Assembly: GCA_903910215.1 (NCBI GenBank)
Contig: CAIVYV010000166.1
Location: 1 to 18,827, forward strand
Direction: 5' to 3'
Source of the DNA: an uncultured Pseudomonadota bacterium
GTDB lineage: Bacteria > Pseudomonadota > Gammaproteobacteria > Steroidobacterales > Steroidobacteraceae
Length of the DNA: 18,827 nucleotides
Of this stretch, positions 1 to 6,940 are shown piece after piece (the first letter of the stretch is position 1; each line of letters opens with the position of its first letter). The translations under genes were made by a program, and so were the position numbers. The notes beneath the pieces were generated by a model, which saw only the letters and a program-made list of their open reading frames with translations, made no database searches and had not been told where the DNA came from.

Positions 1-1107
1 GATGAGGCCATTCAAGCCACCGACCGCAATTTCTTTGAAAAGGAGCCAGCGGGCGTTCGACCACTGCACCTGACCGAGTGCAAGGCCACGGATCAGCAGG
101 GTGACGGTCTGGGTGCCAGCAATGCCGCCCATCGAGGCAACGATCGGCAACAAGGCCGCGAGCGCCGCGACTTTTTCGATGGTGGCTTCGAAATTCTTGA
201 CTACTGCCGCTGCCAGGAATGCGGTGAGCAGGTTGATCCCGAGCCATAGCAGGCGTCGGCGGGTCGAGGGCACGATGCCGGCAAAGAGGTCTTCCTCGTC
301 TTTGAGGCCTGCCATCGACATGACCTCGTGTGCCGCCTCTTCGCGGATGACATCGACGACGTCGTCGATGGTGATACGACCGAGCAAGCTGCCGCTCGAG
401 TCGACCACGGCAGCCGAGACGAGGTCGCGCTCTTGGAAGAGTTGCGCCACATCGTGAGCGGGCATATCGGGTTCGATGCGTGGGGCGTCGGTATCGAGGC
501 TGTCGCCGACGGTGTTTTCCGGGTCTCCCGTGATGATACGGGTCAGCGAGATCGTACCGAGATAACGATCGTCGCGATCGACGACGAAGAGGCTATCGGT
601 GCGCGAAGGTAGCTCGCCGCGCATGCGCAGATAGCGCAACACCACCTCGAGAGTGACGTCAGGGCGCACACTCACCGTGTCCGTGTTCATCAGACCGCCC
701 GCGCTGTCCTCAGGCCATGAGAGCACTTTGCGCAGACGCTCGCGATCGCGTTGATCCATCGAGCGCAGCACCTGCATGGTGACCGTCTCGGGTAGTTCTC
801 GCACGAGATCGGCGAGATCGTCGAGTTCCATGCCCTCGGCGGCCGCGACGAGCTCTTCGGTCTCCATCTCTTCGATGAGTTCTTGACGAACGCCTTCGCT
901 AAGCTCGAGCAGTACATCGCCCTCGAGCTCCGGATCGACCATGTTCCACACCAGCTCGCGCTGGCGGGGCGGCACTGATTCGAGCAGTAGCGCGATCTCT
1001 GCCGGATGCAGACCCGTGAGCATTCGTTGCGCTGGGCGCAGAGCACCGCCATCGAGTGCCGATCGCAGCGCCTCGAGCTGCAATTCTTTGCGCGATAGGT
1101 CGCTCAT
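1..1107 (-). CDS. mgtE: Magnesium transporter MgtE, partial (C-terminus beyond left edge)
   Basis: The frame is open from an ATG at 1107 to the window edge (369 codons, no stop). My translation shows the MgtE order: a helical N domain (about residues 1-135), two CBS domains (about 140-200 and 204-262), a connecting plug helix (about 263-283), then the first membrane helices (about 285-303 and 312-333). The motif MGGIAGTQT lies at 326-334, the MgtE pore-family signature in the form common in gammaproteobacteria. MgtE is an inner-membrane Mg2+ channel gated by Mg2+ binding to the N and CBS domains. Family members are about 450 residues, so roughly a fifth is missing. The ATG overlaps the rapZ stop (ATGA at 1107-1104), so translation is probably coupled and mgtE is the last visible gene of the kdsD-to-mgtE run. 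Identity is firm. Only the missing end is unknown. Confidence 0.95.
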   Translation of the reverse strand, partial: MSDLSRKELQLEALRSALDGGALRPAQRMLTGLHPAEIALLLESVPPRQRELVWNMVDPELEGDVLLELSEGVRQELIEEMETEELVAAAEGMELDDLADLVRELPETVTMQVLRSMDQRDRERLRKVLSWPEDSAGGLMNTDTVSVRPDVTLEVVLRYLRMRGELPSRTDSLFVVDRDDRYLGTISLTRIITGDPENTVGDSLDTDAPRIEPDMPAHDVAQLFQERDLVSAAVVDSSGSLLGRITIDDVVDVIREEAAHEVMSMAGLKDEEDLFAGIVPSTRRRLLWLGINLLTAFLAAAVVKNFEATIEKVAALAALLPIVASMGGIAGTQTVTLLIRGLALGQVQWSNARWLLFKEIAVGGLNGLI

Positions 1108-1991
1108 GTTCGCTTGGCCTGCGACAGTGACGCGTGACGGACGGCGAGTTCCGGTAGTCGTGGAGTGAGTCTTTCTCTCAGCCGCTCGAGTAAATACACC
1201 GAGCGATGCTGTCCGCCGGTGCAACCGATACCGATGGTCAAATAGCGACGATGTGCCGCCTGATGCTCGTCGATGCGCGCGGTGACGTAGCGCTCGAGAT
1301 CATCGAGGAAGGCCATTACCGCAGGCTGTGCCTCCAGGAACCGCTGGATCTCCGGATCGAGTCCCGTGAACGATCGCAAGGCGATGTTCCAATACGGATT
1401 TGGCAGCGTGCGCGCATCGAAGACGAAGTCGCAGTCACCCGGCACGCCGTGCTTGAAGCCGAACGACACGAGCGTGACCGACAGTTGCGAAGCGCGACGT
1501 CGATCGATGCGTTGACCGACCACTTCGCGCAGGTCATGCACACCCATGTGGGTCGTATCGATGACGAGATCAGCGGATTGGATCAACGGGTCGAGCAGTT
1601 CGCGTTCGGCCGCGATCGCATCCTGCAGACTGCGTCCCACCCTTGCCAGCGGATGACGACGTTTGGTTTCGCCGTAGCGGCGCAGCAATTCGGCATCGGT
1701 CGCGAGCACAGCGAGCAACTCGCAGCGCAAACCACTGCGACGCAACTGCTCGATCGTGTCGCCGATGTTGCTGAGGCCGATATCCGAATCACGCGCGTCA
1801 ATGCCGATGGCTAGATGCTGATAGGCCTCGTTGTCACCGGCGCGCAGCGCGTGACCAACGAAGGGCTCGAGCATCGAGGCGGGCAGGTTATCGACGCAGT
1901 AATAGCCGAGGTCTTCGAGGGCATGCAGCACCACGCTCTTGCCGGCCCCCGAGAGGCCGCTCACGAGGATGATGCGTGTCGCCTGAGGCAT
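1104..1991 (-). CDS. rapZ: RapZ, P-loop nucleotide-binding / RNase adapter protein
   Basis: 295 residues, normal for RapZ (YvcJ/YhbJ family). A Walker A motif GLSGAGKS sits at 12-19. The C-terminal half carries the family blocks around SFGFKHGVP, FDARTLPNPYW and IGIGCTGGQHRSVYL. In E. coli RapZ binds glucosamine-6-phosphate and hands the small RNA GlmZ to RNase E, which controls glmS. I see no GlmY/GlmZ-like RNA here, and such RNAs are not expected outside Enterobacterales-like groups, so the RNA partner is open. The ATG at 1991 lies three bases after the hpf stop, and the rapZ stop overlaps the mgtE start. In many relatives ptsN (and hprK) lies between hpf and rapZ, and npr or other PTS genes follow it; none is present here. 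The ribosome-binding site is weak, consistent with coupling from hpf. Confidence 0.96.
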   Translation of the reverse strand: MPQATRIILVSGLSGAGKSVVLHALEDLGYYCVDNLPASMLEPFVGHALRAGDNEAYQHLAIGIDARDSDIGLSNIGDTIEQLRRSGLRCELLAVLATDAELLRRYGETKRRHPLARVGRSLQDAIAAERELLDPLIQSADLVIDTTHMGVHDLREVVGQRIDRRRASQLSVTLVSFGFKHGVPGDCDFVFDARTLPNPYWNIALRSFTGLDPEIQRFLEAQPAVMAFLDDLERYVTARIDEHQAAHRRYLTIGIGCTGGQHRSVYLLERLRERLTPRLPELAVRHASLSQAKRT

Positions 1992-1994
1992 GGT

Positions 1995-2312
1995 TCACTG
2001 CCGCGCGCGGCGGCCTTCCTCGGCGTGATGATCGGTGATCTTTTCCTTGCGCTTCTTGACCAGTCGGTCGAGCTTATCGGCAAGCGCATCGATGGCAGCG
2101 TACATGTTGGCGTCTTCGGCATCGGCGTGAATGTCGCCGCCGCGAACCTTCAGCGTGGCCTCTGCCTTGTGACGCAACTTCTCGACCGAGATGACGTAGT
2201 GCACATCCATCAATTGATCGAAGTGCCGGACGATGCGATCCATTTTCTTGTGGATGTACTCGCGCAGGGCGTCGGTGACTTCCACGTGATGACCAGTGAC
2301 AGAAATTTGCAT
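1995..2312 (-). CDS. hpf: Ribosome hibernation promoting factor, short form
   Basis: 105 residues. It begins MQISVTGHHVEVTDALREYI, the typical N-terminus of HPF/YhbH/RaiA proteins, and has the basic helix near DKLDRLVKKRKEK. It lacks the C-terminal dimerisation domain of long HPF, so it is the gammaproteobacterial short form. That form works beside RMF to lock 70S ribosomes into inactive 100S dimers in stationary phase. The last dozen or so residues (DHHAEEGRRARQ) form a charged tail. A clear Shine-Dalgarno (GAGGAG) lies seven bases before the ATG. It follows rpoN after 26 bases and precedes rapZ by three bases, the standard rpoN-hpf pairing. Confidence 0.96.
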   Translation of the reverse strand: MQISVTGHHVEVTDALREYIHKKMDRIVRHFDQLMDVHYVISVEKLRHKAEATLKVRGGDIHADAEDANMYAAIDALADKLDRLVKKRKEKITDHHAEEGRRARQ

Positions 2313-2338
2313 GATCGTCTCCTCGTTTGGGTCCGAGA

Positions 2339-3778
2339 TTAGCGTGTCCCACCCCGTTTGCGGTCGGCAGACGAGGCGATACCGAGGCTCTCACGGTACT
2401 TCGCCACGGTTCTTCGCGCTACCGGTATTCCCTCATTGGAGAGCATTTCGGCTAGACGATTGTCCGAGAGCGGTTGCGCCGGGTCCTCGTCACGGATCAG
2501 TTTGCGTATTTTCGCCCGTATGGCGGTGGACGACGTTCCCTGGCCATCGTCACCCTCGACTTGGCTCGAGAAGAAGTACCGCAACTCGAATACACCACGC
2601 GAGGTGTGCATATATTTGCCTGAAGTGACGCGCGAAATCGTCGATTCGTGCATTTCGATCGCCGAGGCGATGTCCTTCAGGATCATCGGTCGCATGTGCT
2701 CTTCGCCCTGCGCGAGAAATTCCGTTTGCCGCTCGACGATGGCGCGAGCGACCTTGAGCAGCGTGTCATTGCGGATCTCAAGACTCTTGAGCAACCAGCG
2801 TGCCTCCTGCAATTGCGTGCGCAGCGTTGTGTGTGCGCCACCGCGCCCCAGCATGCCGGCGTAGCTCTGGTTGACTCGGATACGAGGCAGCGTGCCGGGG
2901 GCGAGTTCGACCGTCCAGCCGCGACTCGTGCGACGTACGAAGACATCGGGCACCACATACTCCGGCCGCGTCGAGCTGACGGTGGCACCCGGTCGCGGGT
3001 GACAACTACGCACGAGAGCGATCGCTGCCTCGAGCATCTCTTCGTCGCCTCCGACTACGTTCTCGACTGCCCGACGCAAGGGTCCATGATCGCGCAAGGC
3101 GAGCAGATCGAGATGTTGCTCGGCGATGCGTTTGGCGAGTGCGAGGCCCGGCGTGTCGGTAGCCAACTGGCTCAACTGTAAAGCGAGGCACTCGGCGAGA
3201 TTGCGCGCCGCCACACCGATCGGGTCGAGTGTCTGCACGAGCATCAGCACGCGCTCGATTTCTTCTTCGTCCCACTCCAGATCCGGGCGCAGTGTCGCGG
3301 CGATCTCGGTCAATGTTTCGGTGAGATAACCATCTTCGTTGAGCGTGTCGACGATCGTCGTCGCGACGGTCAGATCGTCGTCGGAGAGCCCCGCGAGCTC
3401 GAGTTGCCCAAGCAGGTGGTCACGCAGGGTTTGCTCGCGTTCGTCGGCGAATTCACGGGCGCGATCCTCATCGTCCTCGGCGCGAGCCCCATCACTGCCA
3501 GTGCCCGCCTGATCAGCCCAGGGTTGATCGACGACCTCGACCTCGACCGGCTCGGTCGTCTCGATGGATTCGGTCGGTTCGGCGGCGGTGAAGTGCGTGG
3601 TGAGTTCGACTTCATCCTCGGGCTCTTCTTGCTCGAGCATGACGTTGGTCTCGAGCATTTCATTGATGTGTGCCTGCAACTCGAGCGTCGGCATCTGCAG
3701 CAAGCGGATCGCCTGCTGCAATTGCGGCGTCATGGTCAGAGACTGACCCAGCTTGAGTTGCAGGGACTGTTTGAGCAT
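2339..3778 (-). CDS. rpoN: RNA polymerase sigma-54 factor
   Basis: 479 residues, normal for RpoN. Region I (residues 1 to about 48) is the glutamine/leucine-rich activator-response region starting MLKQSLQLKLGQSL. Region II (about 50-115) is acidic and variable, as expected. The core-binding and helix-turn-helix parts follow. The diagnostic RpoN box ARRTVAKYRE is present at 454-463, followed by a 16-residue basic tail. Sigma-54 reads -24/-12 promoters with AAA+ activators. The ATG at 3778 has a usable AAGGGG ten bases upstream and lies 24 bases after the lptB stop. I found no convincing -24/-12 promoter inside the window, so the local genes are probably not its targets. Confidence 0.98.
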   Translation of the reverse strand: MLKQSLQLKLGQSLTMTPQLQQAIRLLQMPTLELQAHINEMLETNVMLEQEEPEDEVELTTHFTAAEPTESIETTEPVEVEVVDQPWADQAGTGSDGARAEDDEDRAREFADEREQTLRDHLLGQLELAGLSDDDLTVATTIVDTLNEDGYLTETLTEIAATLRPDLEWDEEEIERVLMLVQTLDPIGVAARNLAECLALQLSQLATDTPGLALAKRIAEQHLDLLALRDHGPLRRAVENVVGGDEEMLEAAIALVRSCHPRPGATVSSTRPEYVVPDVFVRRTSRGWTVELAPGTLPRIRVNQSYAGMLGRGGAHTTLRTQLQEARWLLKSLEIRNDTLLKVARAIVERQTEFLAQGEEHMRPMILKDIASAIEMHESTISRVTSGKYMHTSRGVFELRYFFSSQVEGDDGQGTSSTAIRAKIRKLIRDEDPAQPLSDNRLAEMLSNEGIPVARRTVAKYRESLGIASSADRKRGGTR

Positions 3779-3802
3779 CGCCGTTGCGCCCCTTACCGAG
3801 AA

Positions 3803-4528
3803 TTAGAGGCGGAAGGTGTCGCCCAAGTACACCTCACGCACTCGGGGATTGGCAAGGATTTCTGTCGCCGGTCCGGCAGCGATGACGGTGCCGTCGGCGA
3901 TGATGCAGGAGCGGTCGCACACGCCGAGTGTTTCGCGGACGTTGTGGTCGGTGATCAGAATGCCAATGCCTCGTGCCGCGAGTTCGCGGATGATGCGCTG
4001 AATATCGAGTACCGAGATGGGGTCGACACCGGCGAACGGTTCGTCGAGTAGCAAAAATCGCGGCTCGGCTGCGAGCGCCCGGGCAATTTCGACACGACGA
4101 CGTTCGCCACCGGAGAGCGCCATACCCAGGGTATCGCGCACGTGGGTGATGCGCAGATCCTCGAGTATCTGCTCGAGTCGCTCGGTGCGCACGCGCCCAT
4201 CGAGATCGGCGCGCGTTTCGAGAATCGCGCGTACGTTGTCGGCCACGCTCAGCTTGCGAAACACCGACGCTTCCTGCGGCAGGTAGCCGATGCCGGCTTG
4301 CGCGCGCCGGTGCATGGGGTCATGGGTCAGATCACGATCGTCTATTCGTATGCGACCCGCATCGGCCGTCACGAGACCCACGATCATGTAAAACGCGGTC
4401 GTCTTGCCAGCGCCGTTCGGTCCAAGCAGGCCGACGATTTCGCCGGCGCTGACCTCGAGTGACAGATCTCGCACGATCGGCCTTGCGCCGTAGGCCTTCG
4501 CCAGATGTTCCGCGTACAGGCGACTCAT
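3803..4528 (-). CDS. lptB: LPS export ABC transporter ATP-binding protein LptB
   Basis: 241 residues, the normal length. All ABC ATPase motifs are visible: Walker A GPNGAGKT (36-43), Q-loop LPQE (Q85), signature LSGGE (138-142), Walker B LLLDEP (159-164) and switch histidine in TDHN (H195). As an LptB dimer with LptF and LptG (not in the window) it powers extraction of LPS from the inner membrane. The ATG overlaps the lptA stop as ATGA at 4528-4525, giving translational coupling. The lptB-rpoN order is the classic gammaproteobacterial one. Confidence 0.98.
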   Translation of the reverse strand: MSRLYAEHLAKAYGARPIVRDLSLEVSAGEIVGLLGPNGAGKTTAFYMIVGLVTADAGRIRIDDRDLTHDPMHRRAQAGIGYLPQEASVFRKLSVADNVRAILETRADLDGRVRTERLEQILEDLRITHVRDTLGMALSGGERRRVEIARALAAEPRFLLLDEPFAGVDPISVLDIQRIIRELAARGIGILITDHNVRETLGVCDRSCIIADGTVIAAGPATEILANPRVREVYLGDTFRL

Positions 4529-5145
4529 CGCGGTGGTCTCACCGAGGTGTTTGTCTCAGCAGGAGGTCGGATGGTGATGCGGACCCGATCACCGGCCGCG
4601 GTGTTGCCTGCGCTGACACGCTCGGCGGCAAGGTCGTAAACGAGTTTGTCGCCACGGATGTCGTTGCGACCGTCACTGAGTAAGGCGTCGCCCTGCAAGA
4701 TGACGGTTGCCGATGCCGAATCGTAGAGAATTTCGCGAGCCTTGCCTGAGGCGCGCTTGCCATTGCGCAGTTGCTGCTCGAATTCGGTGTTTTCGCCGCG
4801 AATGGTGGCCGAGAGAACCCGGTTGTCTCGAAAGATCACCGTGGCCTCGGACGAGCTCATGACACCACCATCGAGTTCGAGGCGCACACCACCACTCAAG
4901 GTCCAGCTCGAGGCCGCGAAGTCGAGTCCGGTCGAGCGCGCTCGCTCGGCTTTGACGCGAGTCGAGCCTTGCGTGATGAGCAAGTCCTGAAACAGCAGCG
5001 TATTGGTTCGATAGTCCATCTCCGAGGAGGCGGCATCGAGCACGATCTCGGCGGATTGGGTCGCGGGGCTTTGCGCCCAAGCGAACGGAGCTATGCAGGC
5101 CAGGTAACCGCTGATCAGCAGGGCGTTAGGGCGCAAAGCGGCCAT
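4525..5145 (-). CDS. lptA: LPS transport periplasmic protein LptA
   Basis: 206 residues from the ATG at 5145. I chose this start because a good Shine-Dalgarno (GGGGAG, eight-base spacer) precedes it and because the protein then opens with a clean signal peptide (residues 1 to about 24, ending AFAWA before QSP). The frame is open to an ATG at 5181, but that adds 12 unlikely residues before the signal peptide. The OstA/LptA beta-jellyroll repeats follow, with the family-like block IRGDKLVYDLAAERVSAG near the C-terminus. LptA forms the periplasmic bridge that carries LPS from LptC to LptD. It overlaps the end of lptC by 20 bases and shares ATGA with lptB. Confidence 0.93.
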   Translation of the reverse strand: MAALRPNALLISGYLACIAPFAWAQSPATQSAEIVLDAASSEMDYRTNTLLFQDLLITQGSTRVKAERARSTGLDFAASSWTLSGGVRLELDGGVMSSSEATVIFRDNRVLSATIRGENTEFEQQLRNGKRASGKAREILYDSASATVILQGDALLSDGRNDIRGDKLVYDLAAERVSAGNTAAGDRVRITIRPPAETNTSVRPPR

Positions 5146-5674
5146 GCACGCTGCTCCCCAAAGAAAGGCGCTGTCGCTCAAGATCGACGTCGATCCGATT
5201 GGCCGTCAACTCTCCAGCCTCGAAACTAATGCGGGCAGACCCCGGACTGCGGGCGCGGCGGGTCAGAAAGTCGTAATCCAGGACGTCGGTCCTTAGACGT
5301 AACGCAGGCTGCCCCGACGACTCCAACAGCACTTGATCGCGAAAGGCGAGTTTGCGCGCATCGGCCGAGAGGGTGGCGCTGCGGGCAGTAGCTTGCCAAG
5401 CGCTATCGCGGGTCTTCATCTGCAGGTCGACGGACGCGAGACGCATCTCACGGGAGCGCGGATCCTGCGAGAGCTCGGAGGCCGTCAGTCGATAGCGAGT
5501 GCGACCCTCGGCATCTGTTTGGATCAGTTCGATGCCCGAGGCCGAGTAGCCGATGTCCGTAGATTCGAAGGTCGCGCTCTCGTTCACGTCGCGACGCATG
5601 CAGCCGGTGAGCGTTGCCAGCGCGAGACCGCTCGTCGTCAAAGAACAAACCATCAGTTTCGTCGAGCGCTTCAC
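5126..5674 (-). CDS. lptC: LPS export protein LptC, apparently with a lipoprotein signal
   Basis: 182 residues from a GTG at 5674 that overlaps the kdsD stop (GTGA at 5674-5671). The frame stays open upstream to 5821, but that extension lies inside kdsD and is arginine-rich nonsense. LptC takes LPS from LptBFG and passes it to LptA. The usual LptC is held by one N-terminal membrane helix. Here the N-terminus is a short basic segment (KRSTK), a modest hydrophobic stretch and LTGC with the cysteine at 25. This reads as a signal peptidase II lipobox. The residue after the cysteine is Met, then Arg. The rest fits the LptC jellyroll family, with YSASGIELIQTDAEGRTRYR and SPGSARISFEAGEL blocks. Position between kdsD and lptA supports the call. 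Confidence 0.88.
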   Translation of the reverse strand: MKRSTKLMVCSLTTSGLALATLTGCMRRDVNESATFESTDIGYSASGIELIQTDAEGRTRYRLTASELSQDPRSREMRLASVDLQMKTRDSAWQATARSATLSADARKLAFRDQVLLESSGQPALRLRTDVLDYDFLTRRARSPGSARISFEAGELTANRIDVDLERQRLSLGSSVHGRFAP

Positions 5675-6660
5675 ACGACCCCACTGCGCCAGAGGTCGTG
5701 AATGTTGAGCGCGCCGACCAAGCTGCCGTTGCCGTCCACCACCGGCAAGCCAGTGATTCGATGCTTCTCCATCACGAGCAAGGCTTCGGCGGCGAGTTCC
5801 CGCGGGCCGATAGTCTTGCAAGGATGCGTCATGACCTCGCGCATCGTCGAGCTGTGCAGATCGAGCCGTCGATCGAGTGTTCGGCGCAGATCGCCGTCGG
5901 TGTAGACGCCAATGGCGCGCTGTGCGTCATCGACCACCACGGCCATACCCATACCGATGCGGGACATCTCGACGAGGCCTTGCGCGAGCGTGAGGTTGGC
6001 GGCGACTTTCGGGATGCCGTCACCGGTGCGCATGACATCTTCGACGCGGGTGAGCAGCCGTCGACCGAGTGAGCCACCCGGATGCGAACGCGCGAAATCT
6101 TCGGCCGTGAAGCCACGCGCTTCGAGCAGCGCGACGGCGAGCGCATCGCCCATGGCGAGCGTCGCGGTGGTGCTGGCGGTCGGCGCGAGATTGAGCGGGC
6201 AGGCCTCAGCGGGGACGCTGACATCCAGATGCACTGTCGCACTGCGAGCGAGTGTGGATTGGGCGTTGCCGGTGAGTGCGATCAGCGGCACGCCGAGTCG
6301 TGCGATCGAGGGGATGAGCGTGATCACTTCGGGCGTTTCGCCCGAATTCGACAGTGCGATCAGTACGTCGTGGCGCGTGATCATGCCCATGTCGCCATGG
6401 CTGGCTTCGGCCGGGTGCAGGAAGAAGGCCGGGCTGCCGGTGCTCGCGAGTGTCGCGGCGATCTTGCTCGCGATGTGGCCGGACTTGCCCATGCCGGTGA
6501 CCACCAGTCGCCCCTGACAATCGAGACACACACGACAGGCGGCGGCGAAACTCGCATCGATGCGGTGATCGAGTTCCTGCAGCCCCCGAATCTCGGTGGC
6601 GAGGGCGCGCTTGCCAGCGGCAACCAGTTCAGCGTCGTTGCGATGCGCAGAGTGACTCAT
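5671..6660 (-). CDS. kdsD: D-arabinose 5-phosphate isomerase
   Basis: 329 residues, matching E. coli KdsD in length and start. An N-terminal SIS domain (about 40-190) is followed by two CBS domains (about 205-260 and 270-329). The residues reported as catalytic in E. coli KdsD appear at the same numbers: K59, E111, E152 and H193 (in RSHPGGSLG). The enzyme converts ribulose 5-phosphate to arabinose 5-phosphate, the first committed step to Kdo for LPS. It heads the minus-strand run. kdsC, the Kdo 8-phosphate phosphatase usually found next to kdsD, is absent, and lptC begins inside the kdsD stop codon. It diverges from ibaG across only 20 bases, so its promoter must lie in or near ibaG coding DNA. 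A TATGAT on the minus strand at 6670-6675 is a possible -10. Confidence 0.96.
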   Translation of the reverse strand: MSHSAHRNDAELVAAGKRALATEIRGLQELDHRIDASFAAACRVCLDCQGRLVVTGMGKSGHIASKIAATLASTGSPAFFLHPAEASHGDMGMITRHDVLIALSNSGETPEVITLIPSIARLGVPLIALTGNAQSTLARSATVHLDVSVPAEACPLNLAPTASTTATLAMGDALAVALLEARGFTAEDFARSHPGGSLGRRLLTRVEDVMRTGDGIPKVAANLTLAQGLVEMSRIGMGMAVVVDDAQRAIGVYTDGDLRRTLDRRLDLHSSTMREVMTHPCKTIGPRELAAEALLVMEKHRITGLPVVDGNGSLVGALNIHDLWRSGVV

Positions 6661-6680
6661 GGGATGGCATCATACCGCTC

Positions 6681-6917
6681 ATGCACCCTGAAAAAGTCGC
6701 CGAATTATTACGCGCGGGCTTGCCCGGCGCCCTCGTGGTCGTTGAGTCCGATGACCAGACCCACTTTGCCGCTCGCATCGTCTCGAGCGATTTTGCTGGC
6801 AAGCGCAGCATCGCGAGGCACCAATTGGTTTATCGCTGCCTTGGCGAATTGGTCGGGCGCGAGATCCACGCGCTCTCCATCGAGGCCCTGACGCCCGAGG
6901 AAGCGGCAGCGCGCTGA
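6681..6917 (+). CDS. ibaG: BolA-family protein IbaG
   Basis: 78 residues, close in size and pattern to E. coli IbaG (YrbA). The C-terminal half carries the BolA-fold signature R-H-Q-x-V-Y, then EIHALSIEALTPEE with the conserved histidine. BolA proteins pair with monothiol glutaredoxins through a shared iron-sulfur cluster. IbaG is linked to acid stress and envelope effects. It sits 23 bases upstream of murA, the conserved ibaG-murA pair. In E. coli mlaFEDCB lie directly upstream; here the next gene is divergent kdsD, only 20 bases away. No good Shine-Dalgarno is visible, and any promoter would overlap the 5' end of kdsD. Confidence 0.9.
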   Translation: MHPEKVAELLRAGLPGALVVVESDDQTHFAARIVSSDFAGKRSIARHQLVYRCLGELVGREIHALSIEALTPEEAAAR

Positions 6918-6940
6918 TCGCGCCGCTGCCCTGGATCATC

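Noticed and set aside
5675..5821. Upstream extension of the lptC frame
   Set aside because: It lies within the end of kdsD, is Arg-rich, and would place the signal sequence internally.
6082..6891. 269-codon plus-strand open frame over kdsD and ibaG
   Set aside because: It crosses two well-supported genes in other frames and looks like GC-driven shadow sequence.
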